A stretch of DNA of 64,000 nt from Leptospira paudalimensis. GTDB taxonomy: Bacteria > Spirochaetota > Leptospiria > Leptospirales > Leptospiraceae. Below the pieces are notes generated by a model. That model saw only the letters and a list, made by a program, of their open reading frames with translations. It made no database searches and was not told the origin of the DNA. Location: assembly GCF_026151345.1 (NCBI RefSeq), contig NZ_JAMQPR010000001.1:310231-374230 (forward strand). The letters are read 5' to 3'. Each line of letters begins with the position of its first letter. The first letter of the stretch is position 1. Positions 1 to 10,300 of this stretch are shown one piece after another. Both the position numbers and the translations under genes were made by a program.

Positions 1-1113
1 TCGGTAGGAAATTGCGACACCAGAAAGGATCATTAAAACTAAAAAACCATATTGAGTTAAATAAATATTTTTACCAGATGTAACATCGATGATGATATCA
101 AATGTTGCTCCAATACAAATACAAACAAAACCTACTGATAAAAAGTAAGCTTCCGTTTTTTTTGCTCGTGCTGCTCGAATCACTGCTCTTAATACAAAAA
201 AGACTACTAGTAAAAGTGTAAATTCCCAAATCCTCAGTAATAAAATTCTAGTGGGCAATTCTATCTCCCAAGTTTGGAAAAATGCGATTGAGATGAGAAA
301 AATTACTAATAAACGTTCTTTTAAATAGAGTTTGTTTTGAAAAAGTGAATAACTGAATAAAAAAATGGAGACTGGCAATAATGTTTGAGAGGTAAAAAAC
401 AATTTTAACCAAAAGATAAAACTAAAATCTGTATATGTGTAACTTATATTGAGTAATGGAAGTCTCCACATAACAAAGAATAATGTTGATAATAATAAGT
501 AAAAATTTGTTTTTGCCTGGCGTTTTAATAGAATTGAAAAAATTTGATAAGCACCAATGCCAAAAAATAACATGATAAAACAAAAATCCCTTCCATCTTC
601 CAAAAGAATCAGTTCATGTAATTTGTCATAATTTCCCATGACAGGGATTCTTCTGAAAATTCCTCCTTGGAATGTTTGGTTTCGAAAATGGATTTCGATT
701 TTTAATTGGTTTGGAGTGTTTTCTTTGAGAACTTCATTGGGTATGTAATAAAGTCGTTTGTAATACCAATTGGGAAGATAAGTTCCATCGGGTAAAATTT
801 TTCCTGTTTGGCCCAGTGTGATTCCATTCACAACGAGTGTATCTACTTCTTGCACACGGTCTAAGTAAATACCTAGTGGTTTTTTGTTTGGTTTGAATAT
901 AAAAGTGGTTTCATAATAACCATGGACAGGAGGAAGAAATCCTTGTGAGGAGAGACCTTTTCCTACTTTGATGGGACGCGTGATTTCACTTGTGGTAAAT
1001 GTCCAATTTTCAGAGAGAGATACAATCGTATCAGCACTGATAGTGACTGGCTCTGCTACGAGGGAAAGTACCGTAGAGAAAAAAATTGGGAAAAAAAATG
1101 AGAGGATTCTCAT
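1..1113 (-). CDS. 7TMR-DISM membrane sensor protein, 3' end cut by window
   Basis: I translated this frame by hand. It is open from an ATG at 1113 to the window edge (371 codons, no stop). The product starts with a cleavable-looking signal (MRILSFFFPIFFST), then about 150 residues resembling a jelly-roll extracellular domain, then at least six hydrophobic segments from about residue 170 onward. This is the architecture of 7TMR-DISM sensors, in which an outer ligand-binding domain and seven membrane helices feed a cytoplasmic output domain. The same design occurs in the cyclase at 45210-47285. The output domain lies outside the window, so it could be a cyclase, a kinase or a phosphatase. It is divergent from oxyR with about 90 bp between them. 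Confidence 0.7.
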   Translation of the reverse strand, partial: MRILSFFFPIFFSTVLSLVAEPVTISADTIVSLSENWTFTTSEITRPIKVGKGLSSQGFLPPVHGYYETTFIFKPNKKPLGIYLDRVQEVDTLVVNGITLGQTGKILPDGTYLPNWYYKRLYYIPNEVLKENTPNQLKIEIHFRNQTFQGGIFRRIPVMGNYDKLHELILLEDGRDFCFIMLFFGIGAYQIFSILLKRQAKTNFYLLLSTLFFVMWRLPLLNISYTYTDFSFIFWLKLFFTSQTLLPVSIFLFSYSLFQNKLYLKERLLVIFLISIAFFQTWEIELPTRILLLRIWEFTLLLVVFFVLRAVIRAARAKKTEAYFLSVGFVCICIGATFDIIIDVTSGKNIYLTQYGFLVLMILSGVAISYR

Positions 1114-1203
1114 CGCTATCCGCTAAAGATAGTGTAGTTTGAAGGGAATGCAAGTTCAATTTTGGATTAAGCCATGAAAGGATCGATTTTTTAAGGAAAT
1201 TTT

Positions 1204-2121
1204 ATGACAATTACTCAACTTCGATATATAGTAGCTTTAGATCAGTTTAAGAGTTTTGCAAAAGCCGCCGAACATTGTTTAGTTGCTCAGCCTACTTTAA
1301 GTTTACAGATTCAAAAAGTAGAACAAGAACTTGGTTTTGATTTATTTGATCGAAAAAAAAATCCTATCATCACAACAAAATTAGGTAAAGAAGTTGTCGA
1401 ACAAGCAAAATCAACTTTGAAGGAAGCTGACAAATTATTTGAAATTGCTGGTCAATGGAAAGATGAACCCGCAGGGAATATATCACTCGGTATCATACCA
1501 ACAGTGAGTAATTATTTAATCCCTTCAATTTATAAAAAGTTACAATCAGAATTTCCGAAAGTTAATTTTCGAATTTCTGAATTACCAACACTTACCATCA
1601 TTGACAAATTGGAATCGGAAGAGATTGATTTAGGAATCCTTGCAACTCCACTCAAAATTTCCAATATCGTTGAACACCAACTTTATTATGAGCCCTTTGT
1701 TGTATATTACCCAAAGGATGCAAAAGAGAAATCAACTTCGGTTTCCATGAAACATATTGAAAAGTATCCATTACTAGTTTTAGGAGAGGAACATTGTTTT
1801 CGCCACCAATCATTGAAGATATGTAATCGGAATGCGTTAGCAAAAATCGAAAGTGGAAGTGTTGAGACCTTAAAGCGCATGGTGGATATGGGGATTGGAG
1901 TTACCTTATTACCAAAATTAGCAGTTGATAAAGTTTCGGAACGAATTGTTCCCTTCCAATCACCAGAACCAGCAAGAGAAATCAGTTTGGTATATAAAAA
2001 AGGATTTTATAAAACAAAAATCTTAAATAAACTTACAAATTTAATTCTGAGTGTGATCCCAAAAGAGTACCATAAAAAAGAGAAATTTAAAGTCATTGGT
2101 GTGTCCATTGGACATGACTAG
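1204..2121 (+). CDS. oxyR: OxyR-type LysR family peroxide sensor/regulator
   Basis: This is a 305-residue LysR-type regulator. An N-terminal winged helix-turn-helix (about residues 1-60, AAEHCLVAQPTLSLQI) is followed by a periplasmic-binding-like sensor domain. The sensor contains C198 and C207, nine residues apart, in the context EEHCFRHQSLKIC. This matches the redox disulfide pair of E. coli OxyR (C199/C208, GHC-x8-C), so I call it a peroxide-responsive activator and not a generic LysR. It lies 111 bp upstream of ahpC-ahpF in the same direction, the expected targets. A run of AAGGA about 8 nt before the ATG supports the start. The alternative, a LysR with another redox ligand, is less likely given the neighbours. 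Confidence 0.88.
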   Translation: MTITQLRYIVALDQFKSFAKAAEHCLVAQPTLSLQIQKVEQELGFDLFDRKKNPIITTKLGKEVVEQAKSTLKEADKLFEIAGQWKDEPAGNISLGIIPTVSNYLIPSIYKKLQSEFPKVNFRISELPTLTIIDKLESEEIDLGILATPLKISNIVEHQLYYEPFVVYYPKDAKEKSTSVSMKHIEKYPLLVLGEEHCFRHQSLKICNRNALAKIESGSVETLKRMVDMGIGVTLLPKLAVDKVSERIVPFQSPEPAREISLVYKKGFYKTKILNKLTNLILSVIPKEYHKKEKFKVIGVSIGHD

Positions 2122-2175
2122 ATCCTATCGACGAGTCTCATAGTTTTTATAAATTGGATCATTTACAACATTTAT

Positions 2176-2204
2176 TTTACAAATGATATAAAATGGACTA
2201 TATT
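2176..2204 (+). promoter_or_regulatory. Sigma70-like promoter of ahpC
   Basis: TTTACA (2176-2181) and TATATT (2199-2204) are separated by exactly 17 bp and lie about 30 bp before the ahpC start. The -35 box lies inside an inverted repeat ATCATTT ... AAATGAT (about 2158-2187), which could be a regulator site, though the usual OxyR ATAG/CTAT half-site spacing is not evident. A strong Shine-Dalgarno sequence (AAAGGAGG) precedes the ATG at 2233. Confidence 0.55.
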
Positions 2205-2232
2205 CTTTTTAACAAGAAAAGGAGGATATTCA

Positions 2233-2796
2233 ATGTCCAATATCAACACACAAATTCCAGACTTCACAACAGAAGCTTTCCATAACGGTGCCTTTAAAAA
2301 AATCAGCAAAAAAGACGTACTTGGAAAGTGGTCTGTTTTCGTTTTTTATCCTGCAGACTTTACCTTCGTTTGCCCCACTGAACTTGGTGATGTAGCAGAT
2401 CATTACGAAGAACTTCAAAAAATGGGTGTAGAAGTGTATTCTGTTTCTACAGATACTCACTTTGTTCACAAAGCATGGCATGAAGCAAGTGACACAATCA
2501 AAAAAATCAAATTCCCAATGTTAGGTGATGCGTCAGGAAAAATCACAAGAGGATTCGGAGTTATGATTGAAGATGATGGTCAAGCACTCAGAGGAACATT
2601 TGTAGTGAACCCAGAAGGAGTCATCAAAACTGCTGAGATCCACGATCTAGGAATCGGAAGATCAGCAGAAGAGTTGGTTCGAAAAGTGCAAGCTGCTCAA
2701 TATGTTGCAAACAACGACGGCGAAGTTTGTCCTGCAAAGTGGAAACCAGGTAATACAACATTGAAACCAGGTCTTGACTTGGTAGGAAAAATCTAA
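2233..2796 (+). CDS. ahpC: Alkyl hydroperoxide reductase AhpC (typical 2-Cys peroxiredoxin)
   Basis: This 187-residue peroxiredoxin reduces H2O2, alkyl hydroperoxides and possibly peroxynitrite in the cytoplasm, with electrons delivered by AhpF. The peroxidatic cysteine is C47 in FYPADFTFVCPTE. The resolving cysteine is C166 in GEVCPAKW. Both match E. coli AhpC in position, and the length is that of the family. It is preceded by a near-perfect ribosome-binding site and its own promoter. AhpF follows 43 bp later, across a hairpin, and OxyR is encoded directly upstream, so an oxidative-stress regulon is the natural reading. Confidence 0.96.
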   Translation: MSNINTQIPDFTTEAFHNGAFKKISKKDVLGKWSVFVFYPADFTFVCPTELGDVADHYEELQKMGVEVYSVSTDTHFVHKAWHEASDTIKKIKFPMLGDASGKITRGFGVMIEDDGQALRGTFVVNPEGVIKTAEIHDLGIGRSAEELVRKVQAAQYVANNDGEVCPAKWKPGNTTLKPGLDLVGKI

Positions 2797-2802
2797 ATAA
2801 AA

Positions 2803-2825
2803 TTAGGCGGGTGTTACCCGCCTAA
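2803..2825 (+). other. Intercistronic hairpin between ahpC and ahpF
   Basis: A perfect 10-bp stem with a 3-nt loop (TTAGGCGGGT / GTT / ACCCGCCTAA) fills most of the ahpC-ahpF gap. No T-run follows; the ahpF ribosome-binding site AGGAGG comes next. It therefore looks like an mRNA-stabilising or partial-attenuation stem that would keep AhpC above AhpF, and not like a full intrinsic terminator. Confidence 0.7.
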
Positions 2826-2839
2826 ACTAGGAGGAAGTT

Positions 2840-4399
2840 ATGTTAGATGAATCAACAAAACAACAAGTGAAACAATATTTTGAAAGAATTAAAAATCCGA
2901 TAACAATTCAATTGTATTCTGGTGAACATGAAAAAAGAGAAGAACTTGTTAGTTTTCTAAATGATATTTTGTCGTTGAGTCCACTCATAAGTCTTGAAAA
3001 CTCAAATGATTTGTCTGATGGACTTCGATTTTCCATTTTGTCTAACGGTAACCCAACCGGAATCCATTTTTCTGGAATCCCAATGGGACACGAATTCACA
3101 TCTTTTATATTGGCGATCCTACAATCAGGTGGAAATCCAATCAAATTAGAAGAAGGAATTTTGTCCGCCGTATCGAAGTTAAATGGTGAATTTAAATTTG
3201 AAACTTTTATATCTCTTGATTGCCATAATTGCCCAGAGGTCGTACAAACCTTAAATAGTTTTGCATTGGTGAACTCTAATATTTCTCACAATATGATTGA
3301 TGGTGCGATGTATCCAGACTTGGTAAAAGAAAGGAATATCCAGGGAGTTCCTGCTGTTTACTTAAATGGTGAACGATTCCTTAGTGGAAAAGCAGAAGCA
3401 TCTGTCATTTTCGATAAACTTTTGGAACTATATTCCATTCCTACTACAAATGAATCGAAAGAGGAAATGGAAAGTCCAAAACAAGTCTATGATGTGACTG
3501 TGGTTGGCGGTGGACCATCGGGAGTGACTGCTGCAGTTTATGCAGCAAGAAAAGGATTGAATACTCTTGTCATTGCAGATCGATTGGGTGGCCAAGTAAA
3601 GGATACCTTGGGAATCGAAAATATCATATCTATTCCTTATACAACAGGTCCAGAACTAACTCATGTGTTAGCTGATCAACTTGATAAAAATCAGATTAAG
3701 AAAAAAGAAAATGTTCGAGTGCAAAAAATTGAGCCAGGGCAAATCAAAATCATTCATCTAAATACTGGTGAAAAAATCCATACTAAAACTGTTATCCTTT
3801 CCACTGGTGCTAAGTGGAGAGAACTGAATGTGCCTGGTGAAAAGGAGTTTGTTGGCAAAGGAGTTGCATATTGTCCACATTGTGATGGTCCATTCTTTAA
3901 AGATAAGGATGTAGCCGTTGTGGGGGGTGGTAACTCGGGAGTAGAAGCAGCGCTCGATTTAAGTGGGATAGTAAAATCAGTCACCTTGGTTGAGTTTGGT
4001 GATAAATTAAACGCAGACAAAGTATTATTAGATAAAGTGGCTAGTTCACCTAATATAAAAACTTTAATCAAAGCGCAGACAACAGAAATTCAAGCTGGCG
4101 AAGATAAAGTAACAGGATTAACCTACAAAGATCGATCGACAGAACAGATATCTACAATTCCTCTAGATGGTGTGTTTGTCCAAATTGGACTTGTACCAAA
4201 CAGTGGTTTTGTGAAAGATGTAGTTGCAACCAATCGGTTTGGGGAAATTTTGGTCGATGAAAAATGTAAAACCAATGTGGATGGAATATTTGCTTGTGGA
4301 GATGTTACTAATACTCCTTACAAACAAATTATCATTGCAATGGGAGAAGGCGCAAAGGCAGCGATTAGTGCATTTGAGTATCTTTTACACGCGGCCTGA
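2840..4399 (+). CDS. ahpF: Alkyl hydroperoxide reductase subunit F (AhpF)
   Basis: This 519-residue flavoprotein passes electrons from NAD(P)H through FAD and two CxxC centres to AhpC. The N-terminal double-thioredoxin domain (about 1-200) carries C128/C131 in DCHNCP. The thioredoxin-reductase-like part starts near 215, with an FAD-binding GGGPSG (223-228), redox C345/C348 in CPHCDGPF, and a NAD(P)H-binding GGGNSG (362-367). Length and order match full-size AhpF, so this is not the shorter Trx reductase. AGGAGG lies 8 nt before the ATG. The last 15 bp overlap the convergent histidine kinase gene. Confidence 0.95.
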   Translation: MLDESTKQQVKQYFERIKNPITIQLYSGEHEKREELVSFLNDILSLSPLISLENSNDLSDGLRFSILSNGNPTGIHFSGIPMGHEFTSFILAILQSGGNPIKLEEGILSAVSKLNGEFKFETFISLDCHNCPEVVQTLNSFALVNSNISHNMIDGAMYPDLVKERNIQGVPAVYLNGERFLSGKAEASVIFDKLLELYSIPTTNESKEEMESPKQVYDVTVVGGGPSGVTAAVYAARKGLNTLVIADRLGGQVKDTLGIENIISIPYTTGPELTHVLADQLDKNQIKKKENVRVQKIEPGQIKIIHLNTGEKIHTKTVILSTGAKWRELNVPGEKEFVGKGVAYCPHCDGPFFKDKDVAVVGGGNSGVEAALDLSGIVKSVTLVEFGDKLNADKVLLDKVASSPNIKTLIKAQTTEIQAGEDKVTGLTYKDRSTEQISTIPLDGVFVQIGLVPNSGFVKDVVATNRFGEILVDEKCKTNVDGIFACGDVTNTPYKQIIIAMGEGAKAAISAFEYLLHAA

Positions 4400-6808
4400 A
4401 GTTAACCACTTTTCAACAGTTTCATAAAGATAGGCGGCGGAGATTGGTTTGGTTAAAAAATCATCCATTCCGGAATCCATCGCCGAGTCTTTTACAGAAT
4501 AAAATGCTCCAGCTGTTAATGCAACAATTGGGGTTTTTTTACTTTGATCCTTTTCGAATTTTCTAATTTCAATTGTGGCAGTGTACCCGTCCATAATTGG
4601 CATTTGTAAATCCATTATGATAAGATCGGGTTTTTGGTCATGAAATTTTTCAAGTGCATCTACACCATCAACTGCATAACGCAAACTAATGTTAGGGTAT
4701 TTCTTTTGTAATAATTTTGATAATAGTTTTCTGTTCAATTCATTGTCTTCTACAATTAGAATATCATTTTGAAATTCGGTTTTTTGGATTTTGGTTATTT
4801 CATCGTTTGTTATAGGATTTTCTTGGAATATAGTTTTAGCAGTCTCTCCAATAGATTTTGACTCTAATTTTAATACGAAACTAAACTCACTACCTACATT
4901 TAATTCGCTTTTAAGATTCAGTCTAGAATTCATTTTTAACAATAGTTCATTCGTAATTGATAATCCAAGTCCAGTTCCACCATACTTTCGTGTAATAGAT
5001 GTATCTGCCTGCGAAAATGTATCAAAGAGATTTGATTTAGAATCCAAGTCGATACCAATTCCAGTATCTGTGACATCAAACTCAATGGTAACAACATCCC
5101 CAATTTTCTCTTTTTGGATGATTGATATTTTCACAGAACCTTCATGTGTAAACTTTATAGCATTGCCAATTAAGTTGGATAGGATTTGACGTATGCGTAA
5201 AGGGTCTAACGAAATGTAGGTTGGTAAATTTTCGTCGATATTTAACTTTAATGCGATACCTTTAGTAGCTGCCGAAACTTGAAATAAATCTACTGTTGAT
5301 TGCGCTAAGTCCCGAATATTTGTACTGATTGATTCAAATTCAATTTTGCCGGAGTCAATTTTAGAAAAATCAAGAATTTGATTTACTAACTCTAATAAAC
5401 TTTTTCCTGATAAAAAAATATTTTTTAGATATTCTTTTTGTTCGTCTTGTAATGGAGAATGGAGTAAAAGTTCAGTAAAGCCAATGATTCCATTTAGTGG
5501 AGTTCTAATTTCATGACTCATGTTTGCCAAAAAATTACCTTTCGCTAAATTCGCAGCCTCAGCTAATTCCTTTGCATGACGTAATGTATACTCTATTTTT
5601 TTTGTTTCTGTAAGATCTGTATTAGAACCTAACATTCGTATCTTGTTTCCAGACGCATCTCTTTGGATATAACATCTAGATAATACGTGAACATAATTCC
5701 CTTTGCGTTTTTTCATCTGAAAGGTAAATTCAAATGTTTCTCTTTGTGAGGATAATATATTCTCTAAAAATTCACTTACCCAACCTACATCGTCAGGATG
5801 GATTAAACTTTGCCAATATCCTATTGGAACATTTTCGGGTTTTTCATTATTGCCAAATTCCAACCACCATCTTCTGGAATAAATAACTGTATTATTGATT
5901 AGATCCCAGTCAAACCATCCATCGGAGCTAGCTTCTAAGATAAGTGAATATCTTTCATTGTACTCTTTAAGCGCATCTTCAGCTAGTTTTTGTTCGGTGA
6001 TATCTTTACTGGCACCTACAATATATCTAAATTTACCATCAACTTCAACCGGTGTAAGTTCTGTGATCCAAATTTTTGTTCCCGCAGGCATCGCAAAACT
6101 TTCTTCATAAGAGATTGTTTTTTTTGCTTGGATTGCTCTTTTGAAATTATTGATGACTACGTTTCCAACTTCTTCCCCTAGAAGTTCACTAGGAGTTTTA
6201 CCTTGGATCATCGTTTGTGTGATCCCGGTTGATTTTTCATAAGCTAAATTGATACGGCGAATTATAAATTGATCAGAATCCATTACCTCAATCAGAAACA
6301 TGGAATCTTGACTGCCATTAAAAATAATGTTATTTTCGAATAATATGTGTTTTGCGTCTACTGATTCGTCTTCAAATAGTTTTTGTAAGGGAAGTAAATC
6401 AGAAATATCTGAAACAATTCCATCGATTCGATACGAATCATTTAATGGATTATGAATTAATCTTCCTCTGCATTCAATGTATTTGATTCGATTATCCTTG
6501 GTTAAAATTCTAATTCGAAGACGAAATTTCTTATTTTTGCGTATCGATTTTAGCGCGTGTTTGATTAAGTTTCTATCATTCTTATAAATAAAATTTTGCC
6601 ACGATTGTTTGTTTTTTAAAAAATACTCACTATCATAACCTGTGAGTATCTTGATGGAAGGACTTGTATAAAGAATTTCTAATTTTGGATATCCTATCGA
6701 AAACACAATATCCTCAAAATCTGACAAAATTTGGATTTCGAGGGAAGGGTGAGTTGCCATACTTTCCATAGGACGAAAAAAAATTTGGGAAAGATAGTGT
6801 TTTTGCAA
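4385..6808 (-). CDS. Hybrid sensor histidine kinase with three PAS domains and a receiver
   Basis: This is an 807-residue, apparently soluble kinase. PAS domains occupy about 25-140, 155-275 and 285-405; the last two have typical PAC ends (GASKDITEQK, GSNTDLTETK). The phosphoacceptor is H432 in NMSHEIRTPLNG. The ATPase domain has the N-box NLIGNAIKF (about 545), DTGIGID (581) and GGTGLGLS (610). A C-terminal receiver carries the acceptor D733 (IIMDLQMPIMDGY) and the conserved KP at 787-788. The gene begins with TTG 3 bp after the stop of the upstream small gene, suggesting coupling; ATGs at 6769 or 6760 are alternatives. No signal peptide or membrane helix is seen, so it probably senses a cytoplasmic signal such as redox state or a small ligand. 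Confidence 0.9.
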   Translation of the reverse strand: MQKHYLSQIFFRPMESMATHPSLEIQILSDFEDIVFSIGYPKLEILYTSPSIKILTGYDSEYFLKNKQSWQNFIYKNDRNLIKHALKSIRKNKKFRLRIRILTKDNRIKYIECRGRLIHNPLNDSYRIDGIVSDISDLLPLQKLFEDESVDAKHILFENNIIFNGSQDSMFLIEVMDSDQFIIRRINLAYEKSTGITQTMIQGKTPSELLGEEVGNVVINNFKRAIQAKKTISYEESFAMPAGTKIWITELTPVEVDGKFRYIVGASKDITEQKLAEDALKEYNERYSLILEASSDGWFDWDLINNTVIYSRRWWLEFGNNEKPENVPIGYWQSLIHPDDVGWVSEFLENILSSQRETFEFTFQMKKRKGNYVHVLSRCYIQRDASGNKIRMLGSNTDLTETKKIEYTLRHAKELAEAANLAKGNFLANMSHEIRTPLNGIIGFTELLLHSPLQDEQKEYLKNIFLSGKSLLELVNQILDFSKIDSGKIEFESISTNIRDLAQSTVDLFQVSAATKGIALKLNIDENLPTYISLDPLRIRQILSNLIGNAIKFTHEGSVKISIIQKEKIGDVVTIEFDVTDTGIGIDLDSKSNLFDTFSQADTSITRKYGGTGLGLSITNELLLKMNSRLNLKSELNVGSEFSFVLKLESKSIGETAKTIFQENPITNDEITKIQKTEFQNDILIVEDNELNRKLLSKLLQKKYPNISLRYAVDGVDALEKFHDQKPDLIIMDLQMPIMDGYTATIEIRKFEKDQSKKTPIVALTAGAFYSVKDSAMDSGMDDFLTKPISAAYLYETVEKWLTSGRV

Positions 6809-6811
6809 TCT

Positions 6812-7246
6812 CTAAGATTGTTTTTGGATGAGAAAAGGTAAAGCGAGTGAAGGGGCAAATTTTGGATAACTCATACCTAATAAATTACCATCACTTAAAA
6901 CTCGAAATTCATCCACAACAAATGGCCAAGGGAATGGGGCTTCATTTGTATAACGCAAAAATAAAGAATTTTGGCCATCAATCGGTGATTTTTCCAATGT
7001 TACTTCCATTGTGTATTTTTCTTGGAATGTTGTATCACCAGATTTTAAGAACAAGTTTGTTGCAGTATTATTCCCACGAAACGACTTGCCCCACCAATTT
7101 CGAAAATGCAAATATTGTAGTCCAGTTTTGGAAGTCCATTGAAACCATTTTGGACCTAACCATTGGATTTGAAAGTTTCCAGTTGGTATGGTAGATGGCG
7201 CATTTAAAGATAAATATTGTTTTTTGTAAGCAAACAGTGACATCAA
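6812..7246 (-). CDS. Small hypothetical protein, possibly membrane-anchored
   Basis: I do not recognise this family. The product has about 143 residues, with a beta-rich, Trp/Phe-rich body (WLGPKWFQW, LHFRNWWGKSF). It starts at TTG 7246 or ATG 7243, with GGA 6-9 nt upstream. The frame stays open for another 13 codons upstream (GLLL and similar), which would complete a hydrophobic anchor if a rare start such as ATT were used, so the true N-terminus is uncertain. Its stop is only 3 bp from the start of the hybrid kinase, so the two are probably co-transcribed and it might supply a partner or sensed component. Confidence 0.55.
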   Translation of the reverse strand: MMSLFAYKKQYLSLNAPSTIPTGNFQIQWLGPKWFQWTSKTGLQYLHFRNWWGKSFRGNNTATNLFLKSGDTTFQEKYTMEVTLEKSPIDGQNSLFLRYTNEAPFPWPFVVDEFRVLSDGNLLGMSYPKFAPSLALPFLIQKQS

Positions 7247-7395
7247 CAGTAATCCAATGAAACAATCTCGAAAGCATAGCGAATTTCAGGATAGTAGAAA
7301 AAAAAATTGGAAAGATATAGTCTTTCATTCAGGAAAGACTTGGCAATTCTAACCAACAATCGTAGAACAGAGAACATTCGGTTTTTGGAGATTGT

Positions 7396-10300
7396 ATGCG
7401 TAAGTTGATACTTTGGGTTTCGATGTTGTTTTTCCTGGTTTCTTGCCAATCGATTGGTGGAGTTTTTAAATCGATCAAACGCACAATTTTCCCAAGTAGT
7501 TGCCGATTAGAAGTAAAATTAGATACAACCGATTTAAAGTATTTAGATAATTTATGGGATTATAAAATCTTCGTTTCGGAAGACACTGAATTTTCAGATC
7601 TAGTGGAAGCAGTTACCATTACACCAAAACCATCCATTGAATCAAATTTTGGATCTTCTTTTATTAGCCGTGAATTCTCATTAGATCATTGGAATTTCGA
7701 TGAAAATGTCGAATACCAAATCACAATTTCTAAATTTTATGCAACTAACGATTGTTTTCTAGAAAATCCAATTAGTTTTACGTTGCCGAAGATGATTCGT
7801 AGACCTTACTTTTCCTTATTCAATGAAAATATATTTGAATCGAATTTAAACAAGGTGTTACCAATTGCAATTGCAAATGTTCCTGAATTCGAAGTTAGAT
7901 CAGCAACTATTACCATTCCAATTTTAGTCAATGCGATTGCAAGTTTAGGAAGTGGTTATTATAGTTATGATAAAGAATTGAATTGGAAAACTTCAAAATG
8001 GAAGTCTGGCGAAAAAGTTAATTCACACAGAAACCAAGGGATGGACATCGATTCCTATTTTGGTTCCAAACCGAATAGCAAAGGTTGGCTTGCTTTAGAA
8101 TTAGGCGCTACTGTAGTTGATGAAAGTAATGATGAACGTTTCAAGACAGAAAGTATCTTTTTACAATCTACAAATTTGGGTATTACCACGAAGGAAGATC
8201 CTAATAAATTGCATGTTTGGATCCACACATTATCCAATGCAGTTCCTGTAGCAAATACAAATATCAGTTTATATGTCAAAGGGAGTTTAAAAGGAAATTG
8301 TAAAACAGACCAAGATGGTTATTGTAATGTTCCCGCCATTGCAAACAATAAACTAATGGAATATTCTGTATTGATTGCAGAAGAACCAACGGGAGACAAA
8401 GCATTTCTACATTTTAACCAAACACATATTGATGGTTACTCCGAATACCATTCGGATGATCACATCAAAGGAAAAATATACTTTGACCGAAAGTTATACC
8501 GTCCTGGTGATCGAGTGGAAATCAAAGGTTATCTTACAGAGCGGAAAAATGGAACATTGGTACCATTTTCTTCCAAATCAGTACATGTAAAAATTAGAGA
8601 TTCAAGGGGTAAAGAAGTATCAAATCAGAATACAACAACTACTTCACAAGGCGGTGTTGTTTCCAGTTATGTTGTTTCAGATGATGCAGGTTTAGGGCAT
8701 TATTCGGTATCTATCTCTATCCAAGGTGATAATAATTCAGTCACTTATGATACCTTCCAAGTAGAAGAGTTTCGACCTGTGAATTTTATGGTAAATGTTT
8801 CACTAGCGAAACTTGCCAAAAAAAATGAGAATATTAAAGGAACAGTGGAAGGTAAATACATGTTTGGTGCTCCGATGGCAGGTGCCAAAGTAAGTTATTC
8901 AGTTTTGAAACGAAATCGTTATGTTTCCTTTGAGCAATTTCCAAGTTTTGATTTCTCTGAGACATGGTATGACTATGAAGATGAATATAATGATGGAAGT
9001 TCAGATTACGTAACTGGTTCAGAAGGTGTATTAGATAACCAAGGAAATTATAAACTTGATATTCCAATCAAATCTTTGACTCGTAAATTTGTTACCGATG
9101 GAGAAGAAATCGAAATAGCAGATCCCTTTCACTTAGTTGTAGAATCATCAGTTTTTGATGTTGATGGAAAAACTGTTACCAAATCTGCGAATATTCCATA
9201 CCAACCATCCGAAACCTATGTTGGTTTAAAATGTAATGATCGTTACCAGTCCTTAGATAAACCTTTTCAATTTACAGCAATTACCGTAGATGAAAAAGGT
9301 AAAGCCGTATCTGGTGAAGATCTAAAAGCTTACATCATCTATAATGATTGGACTTCTGTTTTATCACAAGGAATTGGAAAGTATTTCTTTAGAAGTAACC
9401 AACTAACAAAAAAAGTTGTAGAAGTGAAAAAATTCACTTCAAAATCAGAAGGAGTCAGCTTTGATTACCGTACAAAAGATCCTGGTAGTTATACAATATT
9501 AGTATTGAATAAGGACAAAGTTTTTTCGAGAGTCGACTTTTATGCCTATCAAAAAGAATCCTATTACACTTGGGACTTCCGAGGAGACGATTCGATCGAA
9601 TTACGTTCTGATAAAAATGAATATAAAATAGGAGATAAGGCAAAAGTACTAATCAAGTCTCCACTTCAAAATGCTCGTGTGATTGTCACAGTAGAAAGAG
9701 ATTCCATTTATTATAAAAAATCCTTTTTAATGAAGGGGAATAGTGCTCCGATCGAAATTCCAATAGAAGATATTTATCTTCCCAATGTTGAGGTAAATGT
9801 AGTATTACTCTCCGGAAGACTGAGTCCTCCAGAAGGATTATCTGGCGAAGATATAAAAGAATTCAACGAGCAAGACTTAGGTGCTCCAAAGGCAAAAACT
9901 GGCTCGATCACTTTAAAAGTAGATTTGGGAACCAAAATTGCACCTGTCACGGTTAGTACAGATAAACCAGAATACCAACCAAGAGAACAAGTCAAGTTGA
10001 CAATCAAATCAACTCCAGGTGCAGAATTAACAATTTCAGTCGCTGATAGGGGAGTATTAGATTTGGTTGGATACAGTTTCCAATCCCCAATTCAAATTTT
10101 TTATCAATATTGGTACAATGTTATCAAAACATTTGAACTTCGTTCGATGATCATCAAACATTATTTATACGCAAATAAGGGAGACAGCCCTGGTGGGGAT
10201 TATGGTGAAGATTCGGGAGGTGGTTTTTCTGCAGATTCTGAGTCTGGGGCAAGAAAAGATTTTCGACTTACGGCTTATTGGAATCCAGTTGTCATCGCAG

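Noticed and set aside
2122..2175. Classical OxyR binding site before ahpC
   Set aside because: CTAT and ATAG half-sites occur (CTATCG ... CATAG) but their spacing is 11 bp, not the 7-bp arrangement of the known consensus, so I do not call it.
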